A stretch of 64,000 nucleotides of DNA from Pinus tabuliformis (GCA_031772625.1 CM062820.1:314806783-314870782), one strand, 5' to 3'. Positions 22,649 to 35,524 are shown, numbered from the stretch's first letter. The notes: generated by a model not told the origin, from the sequence alone. Numbers and translations: made by a program.

Positions 22649-24833
22649 GTTGCCCCCTAAAGTATGAAGCCGTTAACCTTTTGGTGTCGGGTGAAATGCT
22701 TTATTATGAGGATCTGAAGTTCTTTCAATGTTGGGAGGAGACCTGTAATAAGATACAATACAATACATTATCTTCATACCGTTTTCATGATCTAGCTGAG
22801 GCGGGCATTCCCATGCTCAACTTTATAAATTCATTTTCATGTACATAGGACAGACAATCGTTTGAGTGTAGACTGATGATTCTGATAGAGCCATCATCCT
22901 TTTGGTAGGATGATTATCCGTGCTGCAATGTTGTACATTTGATGTCTTTATTTCCCTGAATATATATCGCAGCTCGGATGGATGAAACTAGATCTGGGGT
23001 CTTCAATCTCATCTGATCTTCACTCGAAGTACAAGTCGATCCATGTGAGGAATGTTTTGAAGTCGAACATGGAAAGACATCGCTTGATTACCAGTAAATG
23101 ATGTAAACTGTTAACAAGCACGAGAGGAATCACCGATAATGATAATGATCCTCAAGGTACTGCAGTACAATTCACGTGGTGCGAATAAAGGACTTGGCGT
23201 CGAACACCACGCAAAATCTTTCGGTCGAAGGCCATTAATGTAAACCTGTCGCCGGAAGTGAGAAACTTTCCATTGAGGCATGCAAGCTTCAAAGTACTGA
23301 ATGGGGTGTTCCTAGATCAACTTCTTGGATAATGAGCTGATGTCGACAAGAGGTGATCCATCATAGGAGGGCCTTAATGAATCCCACATCAATGACATGG
23401 AACGGAGCAAATGATTTTGATGGAGGTGAAAATGATCTGATGATATAATGTTCAGGGTGGCGGTCATGAAAAAATGGAGTATAATGTATGGTAGTGGGTG
23501 AGACACAGGTGACTTCTCTGGATGACTTCTCTTGAACATATCGGCGACACTGATGTGATGGATTGGTAGCATTAACCCCAAGTGTGGATGGTATGGTGTG
23601 ACCATGGTGATGTGACCGGTGAATGAAACAACCCAACCCGACTCGGACACGGAGTGGAACTGTCATGTTCAAGAGCAACTTGCTACAACCAAAGTTTCTT
23701 TGAGTTTTCTTCCCAATTTTTCCCCAGTCATTGCTGACCAGTACCTCTTTATTTTTGTCAAGCTTGAGGAGGATAACATATGCTTGTTCTATAATTTGCC
23801 CTTCAGGCAAACCCATCGCTATGTTTTAACAAGCCTAGCGATAGTGAAACTCGTTCTCGTCTAAAGACAAGTTTGTCGCTATTGATCTTTTTAACGAGTT
23901 TAACGACAAAGATAACTCGGTCCTTTTCAATTTTAGAGAGTCTAAAAAGGAACATAAAGGTAACTCCAAAATTCCTTTTTCGTCATCTAATCCCTTAAGT
24001 CCGAAAAAGTATAAAACAATATAGAAGGGATGAATTTTCGATAGTTTTAACGAGCCGAACAAAACAAGCGCTCGATCTTTTTGTGTAATAATCCCTCAGG
24101 TCCAAAAAGATTAAAATCTAGAGGAGGGATAGCACTTCCTGTCCCTTTAATGAGCTGGAGAGGCCAATGGCTCGACGATCTTTTCATATTTTACGAGTCA
24201 GTTGAAAAAAGCTTAAAGGAGACTCGTCTTTTGAGGAACGAGTGATAAAAGAGGTAGCAGCTGATTCCAGGTAAGGTTTTGAATTTTCCAATCACGGCAG
24301 TGTCACAAGGATGGCTAGTGAGATCACTCTTCGCAGCTCTTCCTCAAAATGGGTAAACAATCAAATGTAGGTGAATGATCGGACAATGAAAAGTGGAGGT
24401 GACGGTGCAAACATGACCAAGGCTTTAACGGCTGAAGTACTACATTCACGATGGTTATTTACTGGGGAATAGTTCATTTTTTAATGAGCTTAAACGCGGG
24501 TGGAAACATTTGCTCATGTCTTATGTTTATTTTTTAACGAGCTTGAACTATTTGCTAAAACTGCTCGATGCGGGTTTATTTTTTAACGAGCTTGAACCTT
24601 GCGGTAACACTGCTCGATCAATCCAGTCTTGTTTTGATTTTACCATAAATAGCTTTGTCCTTTCAAGGATCGTACTGTATTTTCAACTACTTCATCAAAC
24701 TAGTCAGAAATGAACAATATATGCTTGAAAACAAGTTAGAACACCAATATTTTACTTTGAACTACGTAAAAGTAATGAAAAAGTGTTTTTTACCTCTCAT
24801 TTTACCATTTCATTTGAACTTGGTTTGTTGGAG
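22649..24833 (-). other. B 3' noncoding interior
   Basis: Begins beside the LTR with the purine-rich complement of gttgccccc (polypurine tract). Homologous to A up to about 24620. Hairpin array at 23814-24243. Minus-strand open stretches here are also open in A but resemble no protein. Confidence 0.7.
23814..24243. repeat. Array of short hairpins with similar loops (B)
   Basis: Counterpart of 7462-7893. Stems include ATCGCTA/TAGCGAT, TTTGTCG/CGACAAA, CTTTTTCG/CGAAAAAG, ATCTTTTTG/CAAAAAGAT and ACTCGT/ACGAGT; loops carry TTTTAACGAG-like cores. Confidence 0.65.
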
Positions 24834-26470
24834 CTTTGGAGGTGCTTTTCCCCCTCGATTTTCATCAGCTGATTTCGGGAGATTCTGTGGACGATTCTCG
24901 GCGCCGTATAGACCAGGTAGGAGCTAAACCTGAGCTCTTTCATTTCATGGTTTCCATTTTGCATTTTGAGCTTGATTCCTAGCTTTTATGAGTCCCTGGG
25001 GTTTAAAGAACTCGTTCTGCCATCAACGCACCCTTAGTGTATCGAAAACTGCGTTGAATGTTGGCCCGTCTAAAGGCTATCTGACATTCAACGCACCTAG
25101 AACACTGCTGCAGGTGCGTTGGGCGCAAAAAGGGAATTTGATGCACAATTTTTGATGGATTTTTTTGCCTGTTTCTCACCAAAATCAGGACTTAACTCCT
25201 CTCTTCTTTGTTTTTCAGAGATCTTTGGAGTAAGATGACCATTACATGGCGAGAACGTGAGCATGAAGAAGAGGACATGCTTGCCCTACATGATCTAGTT
25301 ACAGTGAACGCGCTGCGGAATTGTGGCTTGCTGAAGTTCTTCCGCATTTCTAGCATGAGACAGCAGATCAACTTACTGCAGTATTTGCTCGATGCTTCTG
25401 ATCCTACCAATTAGGTTTTCCAGCTCAGGGGAAAATCTATCCCCTTGACTGTAGTAGACATCTATTTCTTGACTGGCTTGTCGAGGCGGGGTGCCCCCAT
25501 CTCTTTGTCAGGTTCGGCTCGAGGAGGCGATTCTGTGAGAGATTATGTGCGCCGGTACTGTAGAGAAGGATCTCAGCTGAGTAAATATGGCAAGATCATC
25601 ATCCGTGATGTCACTGACAGGTCCCTTAGGACTATTCTGTTTACTTTTGGTAGGATGGCCGGTGGTGTGGCTCTTCATGTAGCCAATCGATCTTACATGT
25701 AGCATGCCTTGGAATGCCTCCAACCGACGGTGTTCAACTGGTGCGATGCAGTACTTCTTCTGATGAAAGAACAGCTGACCAACATAAAGAGCGGGAGGTT
25801 GAAGAACTTTGGGTATGGTTCTATATTGACCGCCTTTGCCTTGGAGAAGATACCACTGATGCAGCCGCAGTACATTTCACTCGATTTACCTTCTCCTACT
25901 GAACCACGTATGCAGAGATGGGTTGAACATATGTCTAGGCATGCTGGCCAGTCTCAGATTTCATTTTCTGATACCTTCTTCGGGTGGTTTGATCGTCAGG
26001 AGATGGTTTATTCTGAGTATCCATATGCTGGCATGGACTTCCGGGGTGATCCAGATTTAGTACTGCTGGATGGCGAGCAGTGGAGCGCCATTGGTAAAAT
26101 CTTTGACCGTATTCTTGTTTATCGTTTTTTGTTTATAATGTCCATGTGCTTTATTCTATCAAGACTTTAATCAAACTCATGTGTACATGCAGATGTTGGT
26201 CCCGTTCGTCCAGTAGTTCGCCTGAGAGTACCAGCTGCTGCCCCAGCAAGAGAGGCTGTCGGAAGGGCTATTCTTCGTGACCTCGATGTGGCCGAGACTC
26301 TCACAGCATTACAGGAGCAGGTTGAGGGCCTCACTCTCGGTATTCCAGATGTGAGGACCGACGAGCTACCCTTGCGGTTACAGCGGCATACTACTGGCGT
26401 GCCCAGACGACGGACTCGTCTCTTACGCATGATCGCACAGGCTGTGACTTGCTATCACGAGCATCATTAG
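24834..26470 (+). pseudogene. Antisense spliced plant-mobile-domain-like gene inside B
   Basis: Plus strand, opposite to B's gag-pol. A leader exon ends at 24916 (CCAG/gtagga) and an intron ends tttttcag at 25218. Exon 2 starts at 25219 with ATG at 25235 and ends at 26093 (CATTG/gtaaaa). The second intron ends catgcag at 26192. Exon 3 is 26193-26470. The splice keeps the frame (Asp codon G/AT), giving ~378 codons. Residues ~60-80 (VFQLRGKSIPLTVVDIYF, then LTGLSRRG) match the plant mobile domain pattern. Exon 3 is Arg/Leu-rich. Two in-frame tag codons (after DPTN and after NRSYM) sit where Gln is likely, so it is now broken. Known parallel: the antisense ORF of maize Grande. Function is unknown. 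Confidence 0.65.
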
Positions 26471-26640
26471 ACTAGGGTGCCCCCTAGCATTTTGAGTTTT
26501 TGAGTCATTTGACCAATTTTGTCTTGGTTACAGAACATTATGTGTAAACCATAAACAATTATATATATTTTTGATTTTCGGAGTTTTATTTTGGTTGAGC
26601 TTCATAATCCACATGCAAAACTTTGATGGTGTGTTTCTTT

Positions 26641-27075
26641 TTACAAATGTTGCAAATGTCTATCTAACACATAGTTTTCTAATGAGTCAGTTAATGTGTT
26701 TAAGTTTCTGGAAATATGTTGATATTGAATAAGATCAAATTTTCTTTCCAAAATCTTAACCCTTAGGAACATGCTATAAATAGCTAGGTTTCGGACGGAA
26801 TATATACCATTGAGTTGTAGTATTACGAGTTGTGAGTCTAGCCTCACAATTAGTCGGCGTATACCATGTGTGATGGCATCAGAGAGAAGTTCTATCAACG
26901 CGCTATATTCAGCGATGTTATTCGTTGATCGACCAATACATACACCTCTGAAACTTACTAACTCACCGTTTGGATCAAAAATGGCCCAGGCTGCGGAGGA
27001 TAGATTCCGCGAGCTACGACTCGCTCCGTCGGCATATCCAACACATGACTCCGGCAGGTTTGACATTTGCAACAA
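26641..27075 (-). CDS. B RNase H domain located after integrase
   Basis: 144-codon ORF downstream of the integrase stop and in a different frame. It has all four RNase HI acidic residues in order: YADGAS (D16), NNIAEYSAL (E56), RLDSQL (D80) and NTLTDSL (D130). It is the plant/archaeal-type fold (RVT_3), unlike the RNase H next to RT, whose first Asp is replaced (YLAAVD). The position after integrase is unusual: in well-known Tat elements this domain lies between RT-RNase H and integrase. It would remove RNA from RNA-DNA hybrids. How it was translated (separate start, spliced RNA or frameshift) cannot be told. Confidence 0.75.
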   Translation of the reverse strand: MLQMSNLPESCVGYADGASRSSRNLSSAAWAIFDPNGELVSFRGVCIGRSTNNIAEYSALIELLSDAITHGIRRLIVRLDSQLVILQLNGIYSVRNLAIYSMFLRVKILERKFDLIQYQHISRNLNTLTDSLENYVLDRHLQHL

Positions 27076-27152
27076 ATGTAAAAAGTGGATTACTTGACCA
27101 AAATAAACACTTTAGCGAAAACAAAAATATAACAAAAGCACACAGGTTACCA

Positions 27153-28617
27153 TTACACATAGTAACGCTTGAGGTACAACCCATTACGAGGTTGTGCCAG
27201 CGGAATTCTGTCATAATCAATTAACTCGTAGGCTCCTTTTGCTAACACTCGTTTAACAATATAGGGGCCCATCCATAGAGACTTAAATTTACCTGCTCCC
27301 AATTTATCAGATTCTTGGTCGTAAAGCAAGACTAAGTCACCTTCTGAGAAGACACGGGGTTTGACATTTTTGTCGAACTGCACCTTGACTCATTTCTTAT
27401 GGGCTTCGTTAGCCAAAGCGGAATCACGACGGGTTTCATCCAATTGGATTAATTCCAAGCAACAAGCTTCTTCTTCTGAAGTTCCGGGGAGGAGATCGAT
27501 TGCGAGTTTGAGAGACGAGATTTCACACTGGATTGGTAAGATTGCTTCCAGGCCATATACCAGTTGGAAAGGTGTGAACCCGGTTGCATTCCTTACCGAC
27601 GTTCGATAAGCCCACAAAGCTGAGTACAGGATTAGGTGCCATCTTGTTTTATGAACTTCAATCATCCTTTGCAGCATGCGTTTGAGGACCTTGTTGATTG
27701 CTTCAACCTGTCCGTTGGCTTGCGGATAATATGGAGTAGAGCTGTTGTGAGACAACCCTAGTTTGGCAGCTAATTCGACCATCATGTGATTGCGAAAATG
27801 CGATCCATGATCTGTGACTATAGCTTGCGTCATGCCGAATCTGGCGACTACATGATTGAAAAAGAAGAGGGCAGTTGTTTCACCAGTATTATCTAATGTA
27901 GGCATCATCTCGGCCCATTTGGTAAAATAGTTAACTACGACTATGATGTACCCATGCCCCCCAGTCGAGGTGGGGTTAAATGTCATGAAATCGATGCCCC
28001 ATTTGGCGAATGGCCCAATAGCAACTATTGGATGCAGAGGTGCGGGTGGTCTTCTGGTTTTGCTATCGAAAATTTGACAAGCGTGGCAACTTCTGACTGC
28101 GGTTATGCAATCTTTGAACATTGTTGGCCAGAAGTATCCTACTCGTAAGATTTTTTGTGCCGTAGCATATCCAGATTGATGTCCTCCACATGCGCCTGAA
28201 TGACAATCATTCAGGACTTTTTCGGCCTCCTCATGGTTGAGGCACCTTCTCAGAACTGTATCGATACCACGACTGTAGAGTGTATCACCGACGATCATGT
28301 AGTCTTTTGCTTGGTATTGAATACATTTTTGTTCGGAGTGGGAGGTGTTTGGCCTGTATTTTTGAGTTCGGAGATAAATGATTATATCTCCATACCACTC
28401 ATTGTTTGCAGATATCAGAAACAAACTTTCATCCACGATTGTTTCTTCTAATGTTTCATCGTTGGACGACGATGGTAGATCGCACAATAATTCTGCGAAA
28501 ACTAGAGCTTTCTTTGACTTGGATTTTACAAATTCCAGATCAAACTCTTGTAGGATTGCTATCCATTTTGAATATTTGCCCCCCAGCAACTGTCGCGATA
28601 GTATATAAGTCATGGGG
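27153..28617 (-). pseudogene. B integrase and end of RNase H
   Basis: From 28613 the frame starts in the connection region. It has an HHCC zinc finger (CHSGACGGHQSG ... SCHAC) and the catalytic triad: WGIDFM Asp, VTDHGSHF Asp and QVEAINK Glu. The C-terminal part continues in frame after one tga at ~27390 (likely from an Arg CGA codon), with GAGKFKSLWMGPYIVKRV, ending at 27153. No chromodomain is recognised, as expected for a Tat-type element. The upstream junction with RT-RNase H is a frameshift near 28618. Confidence 0.85.
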
Positions 28618-30205
28618 TTACAATCTGACAGAATGGTAGTTTTCCGAAAGAGGACATAGTGTCAAAATCTCTGTTGCTAACTTTTCAACGTAAGAATATT
28701 TGCTTTCTGTATCATTTAAGTTTTTTCTTAAATAATATATAGGATGTTCAATTCCATCGACTTCTTGAACTAAAACCATTGCGATGGTCGTATCCACTGC
28801 AGCCAGATACAAGTTAAAATATTTTTGATAATCAAGGGCGTACATTAATGATGCTTTCATTAGGGAATCTTTTAAAGCATCAAAGGAAGCTTGCGCAACC
28901 TGATCCCAGACAAAGGGCACCTCCTTTTTCAAAAGACGCGTATAACCTTTAGCAAGTTCGGCGTAATTTGGAATGAACCTCCTCAAAAAGTTCACTTTCC
29001 CTTGGAGTTTCTGAATCTGAAGCAAATTCGAAGGTGGAGGCAAATTTATGATTGCCTAGACCTTACATGGGTCGAGACGAATCCCGTCCTTCGAGACTAC
29101 AAAGCCATAGTAAACGACCAGAACTGACGCAAAATACACATTTGTGTGGATTGAGTCGTATCTTGTAGTGTCGGCAACATAGAAATATCGCTCTTAAATG
29201 CTGTGGGTGATCAGTCCGCTTTCGCGAATGAGCCGGAAGGTCGTCGAGGTATGGTTGAACGATGTTTTTGATGTCATGGAAGGCATAATTCATTGCCCTC
29301 TGAAAAGTCGCCCCCGCGTTCTTTAAACCAAAGGGTAATTTTCGATATGCGAATGTGCCCCACGGACAAATAAATGCAGTCTTTGACTGGTCCTGTGGGC
29401 GGATATTTATTTGATTATACCCGGAGAATCCATCCATGAATGAAAAGATTTTGAATCCGGCGCATTCATCAATTATTTGGTCAATGAAAGGTGTAGGGTA
29501 GTTGTCCTTTGGACAAGCTTGATTTACATCCCTATAATCAACGCACACTCTAATTGTTCCTTGTTTTTTCATAACAGGGACAATATTCGATACCCAATCA
29601 GTTAGAGGAACCGGGTAGATGAAACCAGCATGGAGACGTTTTTCAACTTCTGCCTTAATGGCAGTGGCTTTCTTGGGGTGCACCTGCCGTAGCCATTGTC
29701 GTACTGGTTTGACATCTGGATACATCTTAATTTCGTGTTCAACGATACTCGAGTCAATGCCTGGCATTTCATCATATGACCAAGCAAAGACATCTCCGAA
29801 TTCACGAAAAAGAGCATTATATATCTCTAGTTCTGAAGGAGAACAACATTTGCCGACATGAATATTCTCTACAATATCTGTTTTAGTCGAGATATTTATG
29901 GCGATAGTCTCTTCAATATTGGACAAGTTTCGCTCGGAATCCACCGTGTTTACAGTATTTGATAGAATTTCAAAAACTGAAGGATGATATAGGTCATCTT
30001 GATTATCTTCTCCACAATCCGGAAGAAGGGAACGATGGTGGGAATCATTCCATGGTGTCCCTTCAATTACCATAGATTGGAAAATTCCTTCGTCAGTGAC
30101 ATGCACTCGCGACCAAGGATCTGAAGGGGTATCATATTCTCTAGACCTATCTATCCAAACGCTTGATGAGCGTTGACTTGGGTTTGCCTCCCATGCTAGG
30201 AACAT
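28618..30205 (-). pseudogene. B reverse transcriptase and RNase H
   Basis: RT frame 30205-29063 follows the protease in frame after a tag. Motif A is FMDGFSGYNQI (Asp ~258) and the active site is YLDD (~319-322), so RT catalytic residues are intact. A frameshift near 29060-29100 moves to the frame 29043-28618 (NFLRRFIPNYAELAKGYTRL), which holds the gypsy-type RNase H. Its usual first Asp motif (DAS) reads AAVD, so this RNase H looks inactive, and a functional RNase H is encoded further downstream. Another frameshift leads into integrase. Confidence 0.85.
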
Positions 30206-30211
30206 TGATTG

Positions 30212-31213
30212 CTACAATATTTCCGTTGGGCTTGGGGACAAAACCACTGCATGATCCATGTAGATATCGTTTTCTGAGATCTTTTTAGAAGATATCATGT
30301 TGTAGGTTCCTATCGACGCTACTTCCGCCAGATTGATTGGAGGTGGAAGAGTGAAAGTTCCCATTAGTATAGGATCTTTTAGTAGGCCTACTCTGATATT
30401 CTGAAGCGAATGGGGGCTTCCATGGATCATGGGAATGCTTCCAGTAACTTGAGAACCATTGGGGAGGAAGTTTTGTTGATCGACGATTGTAATCCCTCCT
30501 TGAAAGGGAAATGCAATCTTTCTAAAATAGGTCGACACAACAGCTGCCATGGCATATATCCATGGTCTTCCTAGTAGGATGTTGGAATCAAGATTCACAT
30601 CAATGACTTCAACATCTATTTCTATTGTTTTCCATCCTAGTTCAACTTTCAAGTTACTTAGGATACCATATGGGGTATATGTCCTTCCGTCGAATGCTTT
30701 TAATGTCATCAAAGATCGCGACAAGGTTGGAGATCCTATAGCTTTCCAGCAACTCATCGACATAATGCATGTAGATGCCCCCTCATCAATAATCATTCGA
30801 TGAACAGTTTTGTTGAGGGCTTTCACTTGAACAAGGAAAGCTAGCTGAGTTGGTAATTGAGGATCGTATCCTTTATGATTGAAGGATACAAGATTGGAAT
30901 CCTTTGGGTCAGTCCCACCAATGGCCGATAATAAAGCCTGCCTTTGGGATGGGCAATTTTGTAGTACTTCAAGAGTCGACATGGCGGATGGCGATTGGGC
31001 CAAATCTTCCACTATGTTATAATGTTGTGCCGCTCTAGCGCGGGGATTAAATGTCGACTTGTGTACTACTCCCTTTGGCGGTTTTATCGTCAATTCAGGA
31101 ATGGTGGGGGGCACAACTTTTGTTGAAGTTGTTGTCGAACTACTTGGTTGATCTTTATCCTTGTTGTTCGACAACTGTGTATTCCCATAATCCTTGTTCC
31201 TTGTCGATATCAA
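30212..31213 (-). pseudogene. B aspartic protease
   Basis: In frame with gag (one tag between them) and with RT (tag at ~30212, probably from CAG). Active site IIDEGASTCIM at ~141-151, where most retroelements have D-S/T-G-A; the same DEGA variant is in A, so it is a family trait. Flap/second motif ILLGRPW at ~213. N-terminal ~110 residues are a Ser/Thr/Pro linker. Confidence 0.8.
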
Positions 31214-31225
31214 AGCATCATTTTG

Positions 31226-32332
31226 CTATTTTGAAACCGACAACATTAGCACTTGACACCCGGAAGCATCTTCACTTTCAACCAGATTTGTTCCTAGATT
31301 TGGAAACGGATCAGTTAACACTGCGAAGGTTTTCGAATTCTTCAAGAATTTCTTAAGCTCAGCTATGTGTGGACAATGCGCGGTCCAATGATCCTCATCA
31401 CATATAAAGCATGGATTTTTTGGTTTCCTATTTCTAGGAGGGTTTGAAGAAGATTTTTCAGGTGATGATTCCTCTTGTTTCTTCTTCTTCCCGTTTCCTT
31501 TCTTCTTGTTTCCTGGTTGTTTGGTTTCTTTGCCTTTATCTGTCGATACAGCATTTACTTCCGAAGCAAGAAGTTCGTCTTTTGCATTTTGACCTAAAAT
31601 CTTACGGGCCTTTTTGGATGTAGCCTTTGTCGATTTCGTGTCTGTCATGCCAATCACGCCATTGCCAGCATGAGAGTCATTGTTTGATTTAGGAGGAGGA
31701 GGAATTGAGAATTCTGGTCTAGGGGCGTCAGGTATTTTATCGTAGAGCATGCCGGACTGAGTATAAATCAAGTCCAGATATTGCACACGAGCGATAACTT
31801 GCTCTTCTGTTACGACTCCCCCCTTTGCCACATCTTTCGTGATGGAAGGCAGTAATGACTTGATAAACCATTTAGCTAACAGCTGATCCCGGACATACGT
31901 TTTTACCATTCTACGACGACGTCGCCACTCATGTATATGATCAGATATGTGAGTGGCTGTTGTCTGTTTGAAGTTGGTAAGAAGTTCTGTTCCCGTTTCG
32001 TACCTTATTGGTAACTGAAAATGGGTTAAAAAGGTTGTGGCTAAGGCACTGAAGTTGTCGAACGAAGCTCTAGGCAATTCGATGTACCATTTTGCCGTCG
32101 GACCCGTTAACGTCCTCTGAAAGAGGCGAAGTCTTATTGAATCATCATTTAGGGTGTTCGATGAACACCATAGATGAAAGGTCATCACGTGATTTGATGG
32201 ATCCTCACCCGGATTTCCATTAAATTTAGGAATATCTGATGGAAGTTTATGCGGAATCGCTGGCCACCAAGGGGCGTAAGCAATTGGATCGTTTGTTAAC
32301 CGATTTAAATTAGGTAACTCTAAAGTTGCCAC
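31226..32332 (-). pseudogene. B gag capsid and zinc knuckle
   Basis: Retrotransposon gag domain (~35-190) with FNGNPGEDPSNHV and TGPTAKWYIELP. A Lys-rich stretch (~265-290) follows, then one zinc knuckle CFICDEDHWTAHC at ~308-320. It continues upstream in frame through a stop just before 32332, so the true start is further upstream. Forms the particle and binds RNA, by family knowledge. Confidence 0.85.
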
Positions 32333-32467
32333 AAAGGGTAACTATTGGTTTAGGTTAGGTGAAGCATACCCAGGGTAAGATGGGATTGCCTGAGCAGTTG
32401 GTCTTTGCATACCGGCATAATGCATTTGCTGCTGGTATGTTTGGTAAGGTTGATGGACATGACCATT

Positions 32468-33803
32468 TTAAAATGGTTGATTTTGACCGTTTTGAATGTA
32501 CGGCTGTCCACTGTTAGCAAAGATTTGCTGCTCAGAACCTTGGTATACTTGTTGGAATTGCGGTTGTTGGTATTGCACCAGCCATGTTCTGTTACCCGAT
32601 ACTAATAGTTTGACCAAGATGAGGGGTAATTGTACCCGTCTAAACCTGTGTCGCTCCACTAGTCGACAATTGTGGTTGAGTTGCAGGGTCAAGGGGTTGT
32701 TGTATTACCACCTGAGAAACTTGAGGTTGGCATACAACAGGCAGGGCTTGAACTTGTGACACCGTCATAATAGCTGGCGTAGTCGGGATATTCGACATAG
32801 GTACGCATTGTTGCATTGAGTACACAACTCTTGGTTGTTGAGGTAGTATAGGTACCCAACCACTTGAGGTAATTCCAGTATAACCTGAATGTTGTTGTGA
32901 ACTCCCGTATGGATATCCTCCCGGAGGGGATAATGAAAGGGTATACTGCCCCCCATACGGTGGTAATCCAGAACTCAAGGGAATTGTTTGCCCTTGGGGG
33001 CTGGACTGCCCAAATTGACCTCCAAATGGATCAATTTGTTGAGACTCAACATAAGAGTTTCTGGATATTATTCCGGATGAACAAACAGGAACGGACCATA
33101 CTGTCGAAATAGCCCCTGAGTGGGCTCCTTCTAGCGGCTGAGAGCTAGTCGGGACAGATGGTATATCGGCGAACATTGTCGGAGTGATAGCAGGGAGTTC
33201 TGCCATCACTGTGTCATACGACACAGTCCTAGATGTTGATGGTTGTTCGGACATTTGTAGTCTATCCAAAAGGCTACCTAGTGATTCTACAGGAGCTTCC
33301 GCTGGTGGTAGACTAACTTCTGACGAAGAAGGATATAGAGTGATCCCTCCTCCAAAGTGCGTTGGAGTACTTGTTTGAGGATCTTCTACAATTTCTTCTA
33401 TTGCAATCAGACCACGTGGAAGGGGAAGACCGTCAGGTCCGTAAAATATTTCTGGTGCCGAAGAAGGTGTGAAATCGGCAGCGACAGATGTTTGAAGAGT
33501 AAGACTCTCCGAACTGGTTGTAGATGGAACTGGTTCGGTAACACAAGTGTTTACTCTCAGACTAGGATCAGTATCACTGTCCTTCTGTGGCTGTTGAACT
33601 TCTTCTGTAGAGGCAGGGATTCCATAAATGTTTGGAGTAACCGGAGTCTCTGATGTCATTGAAACACTTGTTTTAACTTTGATAGGAGATTTGGAACCGG
33701 TTAAATGAGTTCGCTTTGTCCGTACTGGTTTCGATTCCGGAGACAAAGACGGTTGACTCGTAAGCCTCCGCGAACGACAGGGTTTCAATTGACTTTCTTC
33801 CAC
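32468..33803 (-). pseudogene. B gag N-terminal Pro/Gln/Ser-rich extension
   Basis: Frame 33803-32640 (ATG start) is rich in Pro, Ser, Thr and later Gln/Tyr/Gly, with no domain I recognise. The reading then continues in a second frame (32692-32468) that is in register with the capsid ORF, so a one-base frameshift lies near 32640-32690. Together they give gag a low-complexity extension of ~450 residues. Probably one protein with the capsid ORF in the active ancestor (inference). Confidence 0.65.
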
Positions 33804-35503
33804 GATTGCGGATTACTCAATCAACTAAAATAAAGTGGAAGTATGTTTCCGAATTAAATGAATTTTAGACACTTTGAAACAACTTGTTTTTTCAGTTTTT
33901 AAGAGTCGAGAAAAAACAAAAGATGACTCTAGTCGCCTTCGATTTTTAATGAGCCTGAAGTGCTCAGATGGAACTTTTCCGTTAAGGAGTCTGAAAAGGA
34001 ACGAAAGGGACTACTCTGGAGATCTAGGTAGAGGGAGTACCAAACCAATCGCAAAACTGCAGAATACTTTTTACGGTATGGTAGTCAATCTTCCCGAATG
34101 CTGTGTTCACTGCATTGTGATCGATAAGACGGCAGACACGGCTTCCTAAGGATAAAGGATTTAAGCCTATAGGGGTCTCCCAAAATATACTCAACGGTAC
34201 GTGGGAGCACAAGTCCGTACTGGCACTTATCGTCTCAAAGTGGAGGAATCACCCAACCATCAGTGAGGACAACAGTTACCAGGCTTTACGACACCAGAAT
34301 ACGTCTCTAGCCTGGACCTCTAAATGTTGTGCGTTAAGTTCCAAAGCATTGTTAGATTCATTGAATTTATTTTAAGTTGATATTGTTTATGAAGTTTTCC
34401 TTTCGGGTTCACCACGAGATGTAGATGTAATTCCTAAAATGCAATCTAAAGATGATAAACAAAATTTTATCTCTTTTGTGCAATGAAAATCCTAGCCACT
34501 AGGGGAAAAGAAAGACACAATCTTTTCACAAAGAGCAAAGAGCACACTGTAATTGAACTTTCCTAAATCAAGCCAAACAAACTGTCTATATGCAAATGCA
34601 CATGCATGTATTTGTTTTCGACTTTCTTAGTATTGATGCTAAAAAGAAAGTTGATGTACAAATCTGAATTTCTTTTCAAGCAACAAATATAAACAAGCTC
34701 TTTTTCGAAATAAAAAAACAGAGATGATTACGACACCTTGCGATTTTGAAATGAACACTTGTTCTTGACACTAGAAAATCACAAATTCAGACCAAAGGCA
34801 ATAGTAACAGTATAATCGACCATCAACAGCAACCAAACTTTCTCCTATGATCGAAATCGACACTTGCGACAGATTCAAATCAAAGGACGACAGTATGACT
34901 ATTCTACTTTTGCAATGGAAAAATGTAAACGACTCAACAAACACACAAAAACATCTACAGTTCTCTTGTACAAAGGAGGCGGAATAACAACAAGGAAAAG
35001 AGGTTTCAAACAGACATATACTGATCACAGGCAGCAAAATTCAGGGATAGAACTGGAAAGAATGAAGCACAGGAACCACAGCTGTACAGAGCTACTCTGA
35101 TTAGCGCACCTGTAACACAGAGAATCTGAAATGCAGCACAGGTTGCCCCTTCGGGAAGTGCGCTGAAATTTAGGATCTCTGAATAGTACCTGCGCTGGGC
35201 CAGAAACGAGACTCTGTCCGGGTTCTGGGTTGCAGTTTGCAGTTCAGTCCTTGGTTTTTGGCCGAGTAAAAATCAATCAGTAATGCAACAATCAGGGGTA
35301 GATCTAACGAGGATCTAAGAGCTATCACAAGGGCAATCAGATAGTCTGTGAATCAGCTGTTTAAATCATAAACAAATCCGGTGAATGGATTGAAGCAGTA
35401 GTTATCTACTTTTCATTTGTTATGGAAAATGTAGTTCGAAAGCTACTTATAAGTTTATGAAACAAACAACAAAGAATGATACACAAACAAACTCATTAGA
35501 CAG
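33804..35503 (-). other. B 5' leader with hairpins
   Basis: Homologous to A 10314-12034. A perfect hairpin GTTTTTTC/GAAAAAAC (33886-33917) sits just upstream of gag; a weaker one, CTTTTC/GAAAAG, is near 33977-34001. No coding sequence. Confidence 0.65.
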
Positions 35504-35521
35504 TCCCCAGTGGAGTCGCCA
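35504..35521 (-). promoter_or_regulatory. B primer-binding site, tRNA-Arg(ACG)
   Basis: The minus strand reads TGGCGACTCCACTGGGGA, an exact complement of the 3' end of plant tRNA-Arg(ACG) as I know it, three bases after the LTR. Confidence 0.88.
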
Positions 35522-35524
35522 TTT

